Positions 25,901-35,036 of a stretch of 58,567 nt of DNA are shown here, in pieces. How positions within the stretch are numbered: position 1 is the first letter of the stretch; each line of letters starts with the position of its first letter. A program made the position numbers and the translations under genes. The DNA comes from Eubacteriales Family XIII. Incertae Sedis bacterium (GTDB lineage: Bacteria > Bacillota > Clostridia > Peptostreptococcales > Anaerovoracaceae), in NCBI GenBank assembly GCA_031264295.1, contig JAISED010000046.1:1-58567 (forward strand), given 5' to 3'. The notes below the pieces were generated by a model. That model was not told the DNA's origin, did no database searches, and worked only from the letters and a program-made list of their open reading frames with translations.

Positions 25901-27355
25901 TTATAAAACGCGAAAGCTGCTGTTTCCGAAGATGTCCACTACTCTCACAGCTATAGTCACGCTATTACCCGTTATCCGTGCGAGTGACTCATCTACACAA
26001 TCATTCACTTTAGACGCAAATGCTTGCGGCCTGAATTCAATGCCGTTGTAACGGAAATCTACACTCCAATAATCCACCAGGCGCAACGAATCACTCTCAA
26101 GTATTTCATTTATCACATGGACGTATGCTTTATCCACGGGAACGGATACCGCATATCCCTCCCCCGGCGAACCGCCTGCGCCGACATCGTCAGTCCGCGA
26201 CACGACGCCGCCGGCTGCGTCATCGGCGCCTTCTGCCGCACTCGCCGTCTCGTCCCTCGCTTCGCCGTGCACAGGCATGGCATAACGCTTCAGTGTAACC
26301 CTCACAAGCTTTTTCGTGCTGTCCATTGTATCCTCGGCGACGTATTCGGCTGTAAACTCACCTGCCATATCCTCATTGCCGCGCTCCGTCGTCAGCGAAA
26401 AGGCTGCTCCCGCTTGTACCATACGTTTTTGAGAGTTGACGACCGCAAGTCTTCCCGAATCGCATAAGACCCACCGCCGTCCCATCTTGTCGGCGGCAGC
26501 GGCAAGCGTACCCGAACCGCAAAAGAAATCGGCGCAGAGATCCCCTTCCTTTGTACAGCTTTTCAGGATACGCGTTATCAGAGATTCAGGCTTTTGCGTA
26601 GCATAACCGGTGCGCTCCGCCGACGTCCTCCCCACCATGTCGAGCTGCCACACATCTTTCATATTCACCATCGTGTACCAGCCGCCTTCATCCTTATATT
26701 CCTTGACTCCCTTGAATCTATATGGTTTGAGTTCTCTGTTATAGGACTTCTCCTTCTGGGCGGCGAAGTAATACGCCGGAGTCTTTCCATAAAAAAGCAA
26801 GGTGTCATGCTTTCTGGCAAAGCGCCTCTTGCTGACACCCCCGGATTTGTAATTCCAGATCACTTCATTCACGAAATTCTTTTCACCGAAGATCGCATCA
26901 AGCAGTATTTTTACATAGTGCGCCGAATGCCAATCCAGATGCACCCAGAGGCTCCCGCTGTTTGAAAGAAGCTCATGAAAGGCGTAAAACCTGGAAACGA
27001 GCACTCGCAGATATTCAGCCAGTCCTCCTTCCCATTCGTCTTCATACGCCTTCTGTTTCATGGCGGGTATCGTCTTCCCCCATTCAGATTTCAGCTTGAT
27101 CTCCGCCTCATAACTGCGTTTTGAAAAAAAAGGCGGATCCGCATATATCAGATTGAAAGCGTCGGCCATCCCGTTCTGCGCCAAAGCTTTCATAAAGTTG
27201 AGATTGTCGGCCAAGACAATCCTATTCTCCGGTTGACGCGCCTCTGCGCCGCTTAGCATTACAGTTTCCAGCAGCGTCAAGTCCGCCGCCTCAGCATCAT
27301 CCCAAATCCTGCGCCCCTCATCAAGTATCTGTGACAATTGAGCAAACAGTTCCAT
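25901..27355 (-). CDS. Orphan beta-class DNA methyltransferase
   Basis: 484 residues from ATG 27353-27355. The order of motifs is catalytic DPPF (73-76) first and AdoMet-binding FCGSGT (278-283) later, as in beta-class amino-methyltransferases (adenine N6 or cytosine N4), related to type III Mod and other single-protein enzymes. SLWVHLDWHSAHYVK and TQKPESLITRIL are further family segments. The C-terminal 150 residues hold an Ala/Gly/Asp-rich stretch (about 368-405) and a small folded end (VDYWSVDFRYNGIEFRP) not typical of the family. No restriction gene is adjacent; a dinJ-yafQ pair follows. A longer start would overlap the ygiQ-like gene. Confidence 0.88.
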   Translation of the reverse strand: MELFAQLSQILDEGRRIWDDAEAADLTLLETVMLSGAEARQPENRIVLADNLNFMKALAQNGMADAFNLIYADPPFFSKRSYEAEIKLKSEWGKTIPAMKQKAYEDEWEGGLAEYLRVLVSRFYAFHELLSNSGSLWVHLDWHSAHYVKILLDAIFGEKNFVNEVIWNYKSGGVSKRRFARKHDTLLFYGKTPAYYFAAQKEKSYNRELKPYRFKGVKEYKDEGGWYTMVNMKDVWQLDMVGRTSAERTGYATQKPESLITRILKSCTKEGDLCADFFCGSGTLAAAADKMGRRWVLCDSGRLAVVNSQKRMVQAGAAFSLTTERGNEDMAGEFTAEYVAEDTMDSTKKLVRVTLKRYAMPVHGEARDETASAAEGADDAAGGVVSRTDDVGAGGSPGEGYAVSVPVDKAYVHVINEILESDSLRLVDYWSVDFRYNGIEFRPQAFASKVNDCVDESLARITGNSVTIAVRVVDIFGNSSFRVL

Positions 27356-27422
27356 ACTAACCACCATTCCGCCGCTACCGCTTACGGCACAAATAGAGAT
27401 GAAAATCAGTGCGCGGTTCACA

Positions 27423-29234
27423 CTACACCCTCGGCCTCTGTGACCTCCTGTTGATTGCAGAACCCGCGGACGGAAAGAGTATCCTCGCCGCATCCTGCCT
27501 CCCCGCCAATTCAAGCGCTCTCATTACAAGTTTCCTGTTTTGCGGCTTATCATAATGCAACAGCGCGTGCTGCATCCTTTTTTCATCCGCGTCCGACGCC
27601 ACGTAAACCGCCTCCCCTGTAATAGGATCAATGCCCGTGTAGTACATGCACGCCGCGATTGTACCGGGCGTCGGATAAAAGTCCTGCGTCTGTTCGGGAG
27701 TGAAGCCGCTTTTCTTCAGATAAATCGCCAGCTCAACCGCATCATTTAAAGCACTTCCCGGATGCGATGACATGAAATACGGCAGAAGATACTGTTCCTT
27801 CGAGAGTTTGCGGTTGCATTCGTTATACTCACGCGCGAATTTCTCATAAACCCGCTTCCCCGGTTTTCTCATCAACTTCAGCACATCATCTGAAATATGC
27901 TCCGGCGCCACCTTCAATATCCCGCTCACATGACAGTCGCACAACTCTCTAATGAATTCCGCCCTGTTTTTATCCGCCATAAGGTAATCATATCTGATGC
28001 CCGAACGTATAAACACCTTTTTTATGCCCGGAATCGCCCTTATAGTCTTCAAAATATCGGTGTACTCGCGATGATCTATATCCAGCATGTGGCAGGGTTC
28101 CGGAAATAGGCAGTCGCGATGCTTGCAAACCCCGTATTCTTCCTGCTTTTTACACGCGGCTTTCCTGAAATTGGCTGTCGGCCCGCCCACGTCATGAATA
28201 TATCCCTTGAAATCCGTTCTCTTTGTAAGCTTCTCCGCCTCGCGCAGCAGCGAAGCCTTACTTCTTCCTGTCACCACGCGCCCCTGATGCGCAGTCAGCG
28301 CACAAAACGCGCAACCGCCGAAACATCCTCGGCAAGCGGTGAGGCTGAACATAATCTCCGTCGCTGCGGGAACTCCGCCCTCACTGCCGCAAGTCGGATG
28401 CGGCTCTCCCATATACGGCAATTCATAAACTGCGTCCATCTCTGCCTGTGAAAGCGGGGGCTGCGGCGGATTCTGTACTATATAAAGCCCTTCCGCGTAT
28501 TTCTCCGCCAACGAAGACGCGGTCACACTATCCGTATTCTCATATTGAAGCCTGAAACTCTCCGCATAGCTTCGCTTATCCTTCAAAGCGTCAAATCCCG
28601 GCAGCACTACCGCGTCTTGCGGGATTTCAGAAGTTCGGAAAACAGTGCCGCGTACCCACGTTATATCCCGCGCGGAAAAGCCGTCGTTAAGCGCCGACGC
28701 CACTTCGAGCACGCCCTTTTCGCCCATCCCATAGATGAGAATATCTGCTTTGGAATCGAGTAAGACGGATCTTCTCACCCTATCATCCCAATAATCGTAG
28801 TGCCCCATGCGCCGCAGGCTCGCTTCGAGTCCCCCCAAAATCACAGGAGCATCCTTATACGCCTGCTTCGCCCTATTAGAATAGGCGATCACCGCCCGAT
28901 CCGGACGCCGTCCGCTTTCGCCGCGCGGACTGTAAACATCACGTTTCCGCCTGCTCTTGGTTACAGAATAATTATTTACCATAGAATCGACGCATCCCGC
29001 CGTTATCATAAAGCCGAGACGCGGCCTGCCGAATCGTCTGAAATCATCGGGGCTTCTCCAGTCCGGCTGGGACAGTACGGCAATCTTGTACCCGCTATTC
29101 TCCAATACCCTGGCTATAATGGCAACGCCAAAAGACGGATGATCCACATACGCATCTCCCGTTACCAACACGAAGTCAACTTCACTCCAGCCTAAGACTT
29201 CCATATCCAATCTGGAAACGGGTAAAAACCCCAT
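27423..29234 (-). CDS. YgiQ-family radical SAM protein
   Basis: 603 residues from ATG 29232-29234 (GGGAG 6 nt upstream), close to the family length. The radical SAM cluster motif CFGGCAFC (C-x3-C-x2-C) is in TACRGCFGGCAFCALTAHQGR. A B12-binding-like N-terminal domain, the IHDVGGPTANFR segment, a second Cys group (CKKQEEYGVCKHRDCLFPEPC) and EQTQDFYPTPGT complete the YgiQ pattern. The biochemical role of the family is not established. The methyltransferase gene follows after 67 bp. Confidence 0.92.
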   Translation of the reverse strand: MGFLPVSRLDMEVLGWSEVDFVLVTGDAYVDHPSFGVAIIARVLENSGYKIAVLSQPDWRSPDDFRRFGRPRLGFMITAGCVDSMVNNYSVTKSRRKRDVYSPRGESGRRPDRAVIAYSNRAKQAYKDAPVILGGLEASLRRMGHYDYWDDRVRRSVLLDSKADILIYGMGEKGVLEVASALNDGFSARDITWVRGTVFRTSEIPQDAVVLPGFDALKDKRSYAESFRLQYENTDSVTASSLAEKYAEGLYIVQNPPQPPLSQAEMDAVYELPYMGEPHPTCGSEGGVPAATEIMFSLTACRGCFGGCAFCALTAHQGRVVTGRSKASLLREAEKLTKRTDFKGYIHDVGGPTANFRKAACKKQEEYGVCKHRDCLFPEPCHMLDIDHREYTDILKTIRAIPGIKKVFIRSGIRYDYLMADKNRAEFIRELCDCHVSGILKVAPEHISDDVLKLMRKPGKRVYEKFAREYNECNRKLSKEQYLLPYFMSSHPGSALNDAVELAIYLKKSGFTPEQTQDFYPTPGTIAACMYYTGIDPITGEAVYVASDADEKRMQHALLHYDKPQNRKLVMRALELAGRQDAARILFPSAGSAINRRSQRPRV

Positions 29235-29261
29235 ATCGCTCTCCCATTCCTCCATGTGCAG

Positions 29262-29279
29262 GCAAGCTCCGGAGCTTGC
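29262..29279. repeat. Palindromic GCAAGCTCCGGAGCTTGC element
   Basis: Perfect 18-bp palindrome between the ABC ATPase gene and the ygiQ-like gene, followed on the plus strand by TTTTATTA. The same half-site GGCAAGCTCCG forms a larger hairpin at 50101-50149, so this may be a dispersed palindromic element. Confidence 0.75.
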
Positions 29280-29290
29280 TTTTATTACAA

Positions 29291-30298
29291 CTAACGATAG
29301 AAAAGAGCTTTGCCGTCTTCTATACGAAGGTCGATCATGTCGCCGACTTTATAGTTGCCGGACAGTCCGGTGACAAAATTCAAGGAGCAGTCGTTGCGCT
29401 TCACGTAAAGCCGCTGGTAATCGCCTAGGTATTCTATATGTTCAACCTCGAATTCTCCCTGGCCGAGAGCCACGGAGATAATGCCTGGTCTGATCATCGC
29501 TTCGCATGAACCGTCGGGCAGATCAGGGGTGTGAAGTATGATGGCGCCGCTTTCAAAACGGCCGTTTTTAACGGTACCCGGAATGGTATTTCCGTTGCAA
29601 AAGTATTTCGCGATATCAAGAGTAGCCGGGAAATTGTAAACCTGTGAGGGTTTGTCGCATTGCATTATCTCGCCTTCCAGCATAAAAGCCATGCGGTCTG
29701 ACATCATCATCGCATCGTCCTGATCATTGGTTACGAAGATTGTGGTGATCTCGAAACGGTCATGCACTTCTCTGATGAGTTTCCTCATTTCGGTTCGCTG
29801 CGGACCGTCGAGACCCGAGAATGGCTCGTCCATGAGTATCAGCGCGGGTTGGGTTAGAAGCGCCTGCGCGATGGCGACCCGTCCCCTGTATATGGCGGAG
29901 ATTTCCGCGGGGCGAAGGCCTGTCACTTCATCCAGTTTCATCATCTGAATCATTTTCGAAGCGCGTGAAAGCCGGTCGGTTTTATTGTATCCCGCTATCT
30001 TCAGCGGCAGCGCTGCATTTTCCAGCACTGAGAGATTCGGGAATAAGCGAAAACCCTTGAAGACCATCGCTATATTGCGCGATTCGGGCGGGTAACTGTC
30101 CACTATCTCATCATCCAGCGTAATCGTGCCGGCGCTGCAAGGCGCAAGACCGGCGATAGCGCGCAGCAATGTACTTTTGCCGCAGCCGTTGTCGCCGAGG
30201 ATGGAGAACAGCTCGCCGCTTTTGACGTCAAGATTAATCTCATACAGAATCTGTTGACCGTTAATGTATAAATCCAGATCTCTTATTGTCAAGCCCAT
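29291..30298 (-). CDS. ABC transporter ATP-binding protein with degenerate ATPase motifs
   Basis: 335 residues, built like FbpC/PotA/CysA importer ATPases: a nucleotide-binding domain (1-230) and a C-terminal TOBE-like domain (about 240-335). Walker A (GDNGCGKS, 35-42), Walker B (LILMDEP, 153-159) and D-loop SGLD are intact. Three conserved positions are changed: the Q-loop Gln is Lys81 (VFKGF), the LSGGQ signature is I-S-A-I-Y (133-137), and the H-switch His is Asn191 (VTNDQ). It may bind ATP but hydrolyse it poorly, or work with an intact partner. It lies 63 bp after a single permease gene; no substrate-binding protein is nearby. Confidence 0.88.
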   Translation of the reverse strand: MGLTIRDLDLYINGQQILYEINLDVKSGELFSILGDNGCGKSTLLRAIAGLAPCSAGTITLDDEIVDSYPPESRNIAMVFKGFRLFPNLSVLENAALPLKIAGYNKTDRLSRASKMIQMMKLDEVTGLRPAEISAIYRGRVAIAQALLTQPALILMDEPFSGLDGPQRTEMRKLIREVHDRFEITTIFVTNDQDDAMMMSDRMAFMLEGEIMQCDKPSQVYNFPATLDIAKYFCNGNTIPGTVKNGRFESGAIILHTPDLPDGSCEAMIRPGIISVALGQGEFEVEHIEYLGDYQRLYVKRNDCSLNFVTGLSGNYKVGDMIDLRIEDGKALFYR

Positions 30299-30361
30299 TT
30301 TTAACTCCGTTTCGTAGTTCGTTTCGTAGTTTTGATTGAAAACCCACCTGTAAATGGCCGT

Positions 30362-31237
30362 TTATTGTCTGCCGCGCGTTCCTGAGAGCGTGTACATTAT
30401 CGTTTGAAAAATCACGAGCATAAGCAGAGCCGGCAATATATAAACGTAAAAATACACGGTGATTTCGCTTCCGCGGATGAGCGGCAGCCCGATGATAGTG
30501 AAATCTCCGACGAGTTCGCCCAACCTGACCGTTTCAAGGAGGTATTGAGTCATAGATAGTAAAAATGAGACGGCGAATGAGGCCGCCAGCCCCGGCAATA
30601 TTAATGGCAATGAAACAATGAAGAAGGCGGAACGCGAGGTGGCGCCGAGCACGCGGGCGTGCTCTTCCAGCAGCAAGCTGTCTGCATTGAAACAGTTTTT
30701 TATTATCGACAATGAAAACGGAAGCGCGAATATCAAGTGCAGGACGATGAGCGGCGCCGCGGCGCTTCCCATACCGTAAAGTTCAAACAATGCGTGAATC
30801 CCTATGGCGATAAAGGCAGCGGGGAACATGAATCTGATCCGGGCAAACTTCAAAAAATACATCTTCCCCTTGAAATCATGAAAGTTCAAAGCGCGAACCG
30901 TGATGATGGCGACGCATGTCGAAAGCAAAGCGACGCAGAGTGAAAGCGCCAATCCCGATGCGAAATTTGAGAAGCCGTCGATACGGCTGTTGAAAATTTC
31001 GATGTTTATCAGGAGTCTCTCATAAGGGATATGGTAGGCGTAATTACTGAAGCCGTGTATTGCCCAAGCCAGAAAACCGATCGGGATCAAGGCCAACAAC
31101 AATGTGAATGGAGCGAGCAGGATATAAGGCATGGGCTGCGGCTTGAGTTTTTCCGCAGGATTCGGATACGCGTCTTCTGTTGACCTGCGCGAATCGCCGC
31201 GCCGGAATAAATTTAACTTCATTGTCATAAAATCCAA
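30362..31237 (-). CDS. ABC transporter permease
   Basis: 291 residues with about six membrane segments. The EAA-loop region is EEHARVLGATSRSAFFIVSLPLILPG, typical of the PotB/FbpB/ThiP permease class that couples to the adjacent ATPase. The first 35 residues are hydrophilic (RRGDSRRSTEDAYPN). The start is uncertain (ATG 31237 or ATG six bases in), with no clear ribosome site. A perfect inverted repeat 15 bp upstream may be its operator. It is expected to form a transporter with the degenerate ATPase. Confidence 0.85.
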   Translation of the reverse strand: MDFMTMKLNLFRRGDSRRSTEDAYPNPAEKLKPQPMPYILLAPFTLLLALIPIGFLAWAIHGFSNYAYHIPYERLLINIEIFNSRIDGFSNFASGLALSLCVALLSTCVAIITVRALNFHDFKGKMYFLKFARIRFMFPAAFIAIGIHALFELYGMGSAAAPLIVLHLIFALPFSLSIIKNCFNADSLLLEEHARVLGATSRSAFFIVSLPLILPGLAASFAVSFLLSMTQYLLETVRLGELVGDFTIIGLPLIRGSEITVYFYVYILPALLMLVIFQTIMYTLSGTRGRQ

Positions 31238-31251
31238 TCAAATAAATCTTA

Positions 31252-31272
31252 AATCGTGACCTGTTCACGATT
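31252..31272. promoter_or_regulatory. Inverted-repeat operator candidate
   Basis: AATCGTGA (31252-31259), a 5-bp spacer and TCACGATT (31265-31272): a perfect 8-bp inverted repeat in the leader of the ABC permease gene. The rest of the 31238-31605 gap is AT-rich and holds the next gene's promoter. Confidence 0.6.
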
Positions 31273-31510
31273 GGAGTATAATTAAATCGTTTAACGAATG
31301 GATGCAGCTAATACCGTGATTGTCTATTAGTAGTTTCCTGAACTAATGATATCAATTCCTAAGCTGAATGTCAATATAGCGCCATCCGTAAAATGCAATT
31401 CCGCCGCCCGCTAAAACGTGAACCACTCATCTGCTGGAATATGAATCGCTCATCAAATGAATCGCCCGTCAAATGAGGCCTTATATTTTCCTGCCTTGGG
31501 AAATACAAGG

Positions 31511-31539
31511 TTGATTTATTTGTATTTTGTTGATAGAAT
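31511..31539 (+). promoter_or_regulatory. Promoter for the TPR/lectin-like protein
   Basis: TTGATT at 31511-31516 and TAGAAT at 31534-31539, spacing 17. Confidence 0.7.
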
Positions 31540-31605
31540 ATGTGTTGACACGGATATTGATGGACGTCTAACAAATTTTGACCTGATAATCGGAGGTTTG
31601 AAGCT

Positions 31606-34149
31606 ATGAAGAACTTATATCTGAGAAGGGTTCTGGCGGTTCTTGCGAGTCTTGCCGCTATCGCTGTGTTTGCTGTGGTCTCATGGACGGTTTATAATGA
31701 TGCGCAAGGGGCGGCGATAACAAGGGATGTTGACGGAATGAGGGAGAGGGCGGCGTCGTTCTGGGAAAATAAGGATTATGACAACGCGATTTATCAGTTG
31801 ACATTGTATTTACAGGAAAGACCGGACGACCATGAGGCTTGGGCTACATTCGGGGAGTATCATCAAAGTCTGTCAGACGAGGATAAAGCGATGGAGTGCT
31901 ATGCGAACGCGGCGTTTTACGCCTCTGCCGTGGAGGATACGGTTATCCCCAGATACGGTGAGGTTACGCTAACTTCGGCGCACCGCGCCGCTGCTGTGAA
32001 GGACAGGTTTGCTGATTATTCTATTGAGATCAGCCCCGCCGTAAAAACGACCCGAGATATGCAGGTGACAATAGCCAGGAGGAATCTGACGCCGCCGGAT
32101 ACGGTTCAGGGCAGGATTTTCGATGATACGTATGCAATGAGAGACGTGGAACAGTTTGAAACGACGGATTGGTTCGCTGTTTCGGATGCTATGGAGTGGC
32201 TGACCATGAGCGGGGGCTTCAATTGCGCCGTCTGGCAGTTTCGCAACGGCTTGGGCGAGATAGTCGAATATGTGAAGCATGACGAGACTTTTCGTGAAAA
32301 GAACCGGAATAACCACTTAAATAAGCACAGCGCCACGGTAAGAATCCCGGAGGGAATGGGCGTGACGGAGGCGAGGGTTACGTTCTTGGATCGTTCGAAG
32401 GAGGAAGTGAGCAGCATGCTGGACATCCCCCTCTCGATCGTCTATGGGAAGATCCCTGTCGTGAGTGAAAACGAGACGGCGGTCAGTATGCGGATCCCTG
32501 ATTTGCCGGAAGGCGCCGTTCTCAGATACGAAGCAGGCGTGTGGAGCGTGGAAGGCGGCGGCGACGATCTGATCAAGGGGCTTGGGCAGATAGAGATATT
32601 TCAAGGCGATACGATCAGTATTTCCGGGCGGCTCTGCGGCAAGATGGTCGTAAACGGCATGACGCCGGAGGAGGTTGTGAGAAACGGCGAGTACGGCGTG
32701 AGGTGGAAGCAAGACAATCCGGACGGCAGTATTGAGAGAGTAGGCGATGCGAAAGGCTTGAATTTCAACTATATGGTCGGCGATGAGCTGGCGTCGCAGT
32801 TCGCGAATGACTTTGACCTGATATATCCCTGGTCTGAAATGAGACTTTGCAATATTGGCAGGAACGGGAAGATATTATACGAAGATGAGGACGACGGCTT
32901 TTCACGGGACGGAAAAAACGGCGACGTGATGGTCGAAATACCGGTGCACTACGTTAAACGAGAGATAAAAGACGGCTATGAGTACATATACATCTCCGGA
33001 ACACCGAGAGCGGGCTACACAGTCGATCCATCCTTTGTGACGACTAAGGCGGGGATTCTTGACAATATATATATAGGAGCATATCTGTCGGGCGTGAAAA
33101 ATGAGCAGGGGAGAGAGATCAGGAGTATCTCCGGAGAGCACCCCCTGATAAATATGTCCTTCAATGAAATAACCGAGCTGGCCGAGAGTAAGACCGGCTT
33201 CGGGGAGCTTGATATCTGTACGTGGATGACGCTGCAGCGGCTTTTCCTTGTTGAAACCGCGGTTTTAAACAGCCAGTCGCTTTTCCGCGGGGTGACAGGC
33301 GCTAATTGGGGGTCTTCCAATTCAGAGAACACGTCGGCATATGCCCTGTCTTCGAGTGAAGGTAGAACCAACAGGATACAGTTGACGCGCTCTGCGTCTT
33401 CCGAGAAATATCAAGTCGGCGAAGCGGTGAGCATATATGACGTGCCGAACCATTTTGCCGCCGAGAAGTGGGAGTTTGAGATAGAAGAAGAGATAAAATA
33501 TTACGATGTGTTCAGACGCTATGAGAATACTGACGCGTGGCGCAGGGTCATAACGGCGGTACGCGACGGCGGCGACGGGACATTGTGGCTGGAGTTTTCA
33601 GGCGAGCCGATAAAGATTCAAGCCAATATGACGATGATCCAGCATCTGCCTCCGATTAACGGTATGACAGATGATATTCAATATCACACAGGAATGACCA
33701 CGGCGCAGGACGGCATGGCGCCATTTAAATACAGGCACATTGAGAATCTTTACACACTATGCGTATTTTTGGACGGTATACGGATCACCCAGCATACGGG
33801 TACTGTGAGATATCCTGACGGCAGGGAGGCGGATTTGGCTTATTCGCTTGTGTCTCAGGCAGGGACTCCGTCGGAGGGTGTTCTCCTGTCGCGAAGCTCA
33901 GCGCTTTGGATGGGTTATGATCCTGAAAATCCGCTGATCATGCTGCCGGCTTCGCTGGGCGGGACGGCAGACGGAACCGCGGCATACGGTGATTCATGGT
34001 TCTATAACGGGAATGCCACAAATGCGGTACTCACATGCGGACTGACATGGGATCTGCAGTCATACGCCGGTTTGTTCGCTTACCGCTCTGCATCTGAGGG
34101 CAGCGCCGCTGTCGAGAACGGATCCAGACTGATACGGCGCGGCAGTTGA
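31606..34149 (+). CDS. Exported TPR protein with C-type-lectin-like C-terminus
   Basis: 847 residues; ATG 31606 with CGGAGG upstream. An N-terminal membrane segment (about 8-28) anchors it or directs export. TPR-like repeats follow (about 45-110: NKDYDNAIYQLTLYLQERPDD, SDEDKAMECYANAAFYA). From about residue 430 the sequence has the plan of the C-type-lectin-like/FGE-like domains found in phage tail and variable surface proteins: VMVEIPVHYVKRE, GYEYIYISGTPRAGY, IYIGAYLSG, RSISGEHPLINMSFNEI, CTWMTLQRLFLVE, and an ending WDLQSYAGLF...GSRLIRRG. Such C-termini are the variable part of diversity-generating retroelement targets, but no reverse transcriptase is in the window. The 3' end is duplicated in the spacer. 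Confidence 0.72.
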   Translation: MKNLYLRRVLAVLASLAAIAVFAVVSWTVYNDAQGAAITRDVDGMRERAASFWENKDYDNAIYQLTLYLQERPDDHEAWATFGEYHQSLSDEDKAMECYANAAFYASAVEDTVIPRYGEVTLTSAHRAAAVKDRFADYSIEISPAVKTTRDMQVTIARRNLTPPDTVQGRIFDDTYAMRDVEQFETTDWFAVSDAMEWLTMSGGFNCAVWQFRNGLGEIVEYVKHDETFREKNRNNHLNKHSATVRIPEGMGVTEARVTFLDRSKEEVSSMLDIPLSIVYGKIPVVSENETAVSMRIPDLPEGAVLRYEAGVWSVEGGGDDLIKGLGQIEIFQGDTISISGRLCGKMVVNGMTPEEVVRNGEYGVRWKQDNPDGSIERVGDAKGLNFNYMVGDELASQFANDFDLIYPWSEMRLCNIGRNGKILYEDEDDGFSRDGKNGDVMVEIPVHYVKREIKDGYEYIYISGTPRAGYTVDPSFVTTKAGILDNIYIGAYLSGVKNEQGREIRSISGEHPLINMSFNEITELAESKTGFGELDICTWMTLQRLFLVETAVLNSQSLFRGVTGANWGSSNSENTSAYALSSSEGRTNRIQLTRSASSEKYQVGEAVSIYDVPNHFAAEKWEFEIEEEIKYYDVFRRYENTDAWRRVITAVRDGGDGTLWLEFSGEPIKIQANMTMIQHLPPINGMTDDIQYHTGMTTAQDGMAPFKYRHIENLYTLCVFLDGIRITQHTGTVRYPDGREADLAYSLVSQAGTPSEGVLLSRSSALWMGYDPENPLIMLPASLGGTADGTAAYGDSWFYNGNATNAVLTCGLTWDLQSYAGLFAYRSASEGSAAVENGSRLIRRGS

Positions 34150-34263
34150 GGCATAAGCTTGAACGCCGATTTCGCTTTTGCCGGGTCGGGTCTGAACTGA
34201 TACGGCGCGGCAGTTGAGGCATAAGCTTGAACGCCGGTTTCGCTTTTTGCCGGCTTGGGTCTG
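34128..34263 (+). repeat. 68-bp tandem duplication of the lectin-like gene 3' end
   Basis: ACTGATACGGCGCGGCAG occurs at 34128 (inside the last codons) and 34196, with about 68 bp of near-identical sequence after each; the second copy degenerates near 34263. Confidence 0.9.
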
Positions 34264-34391
34264 AATCGTAACTTGGGGGCAGTTGAAGCAGTTGAAGCGA
34301 CCCGTTTGAGGTAATGGCGGTTTGACACCCGTAATCTTTACATGTTATAATTGATATGGAATTTATTTTGTGAAGAGAAGGGCGGCAATGC

Positions 34392-34862
34392 ATGTCGTTT
34401 AATATTGTGTTAGTAGAGCCGGAAATCCCGCAGAATACGGGAAATATAGCGCGTACCTGCGCGGCGACCGGAACGGCTCTGCATCTGATCAGACCGCTGG
34501 GTTTTGATATTTCGGATCGGGCGGTCAAAAGGGCCGGGCTTGATTACTGGCCGTTTGTAGAAGTCAGGGAATACGACAGCCTGACGGACTTTTTTGATGA
34601 GCATGGGGGACACCCCATGTATTTTGTAAGTACAAAGGGTAAGCACGGCTTGGATGAACTCGGCTACAAGGCGGACGCGTTCTTCTTGTTCGGTAAGGAA
34701 ACGGCGGGACTTGGCAAGGAATTGTTGGATAAGAATTACGATGTGACTGTGAGAATACCGATGCTGCCCGACGAACGTTTGAGGTCGCTGAATCTGGCGA
34801 ATTCGGCGGCGGTGGTATTGTATGAGGCTCTGCGCCAGCACGGCTATCCGGGCTTGCGGTGA
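34392..34862 (+). CDS. trmL: tRNA (cytidine/uridine-34 2'-O)-methyltransferase
   Basis: 156 residues, normal for this SPOUT enzyme that methylates the wobble base of tRNA-Leu. The trefoil-knot motifs are clear: EPEIPQNTGNIARTCAATG at the start, HLIRPLGF, LFGKETAGL and IPMLPDERLRSLNLANSAAVVLYEALRQ at the end. Start ATG 34392. The gene stands between two spacer-repeat tracts. Confidence 0.96.
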   Translation: MSFNIVLVEPEIPQNTGNIARTCAATGTALHLIRPLGFDISDRAVKRAGLDYWPFVEVREYDSLTDFFDEHGGHPMYFVSTKGKHGLDELGYKADAFFLFGKETAGLGKELLDKNYDVTVRIPMLPDERLRSLNLANSAAVVLYEALRQHGYPGLR

Positions 34863-34889
34863 GGCCAAACGGCGGCAAGGAATAGCGGC

Positions 34890-35010
34890 CGGGCGGCGAG
34901 GTGAGTTTGTCGGGTGTAGATCGATGCGGGCGGCGAAGTGAGTTTGTCGGGTGTAGAACGATACGGGCGGCGAAGCGGATTTGCCGGGCGTGGATCGATG
35001 CGGGCGGCAG
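34890..35010 (+). repeat. 37-bp tandem repeats between trmL and the nuclease gene
   Basis: CGGGCGGCG begins units at 34890, 34927, 34964 and a partial one at 35001, exactly 37 bp apart. The copies are diverged and have no spacers, so this is not a CRISPR array. Confidence 0.92.
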
Positions 35011-35036
35011 CAGAGCGTGAGAGTTAGGGGGGAACT

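Noticed and set aside
34890-35010. Regular 37-bp repeats that might be a CRISPR array
   Set aside because: Units abut with no unique spacers, diverge from each other, and no cas genes are in the window.
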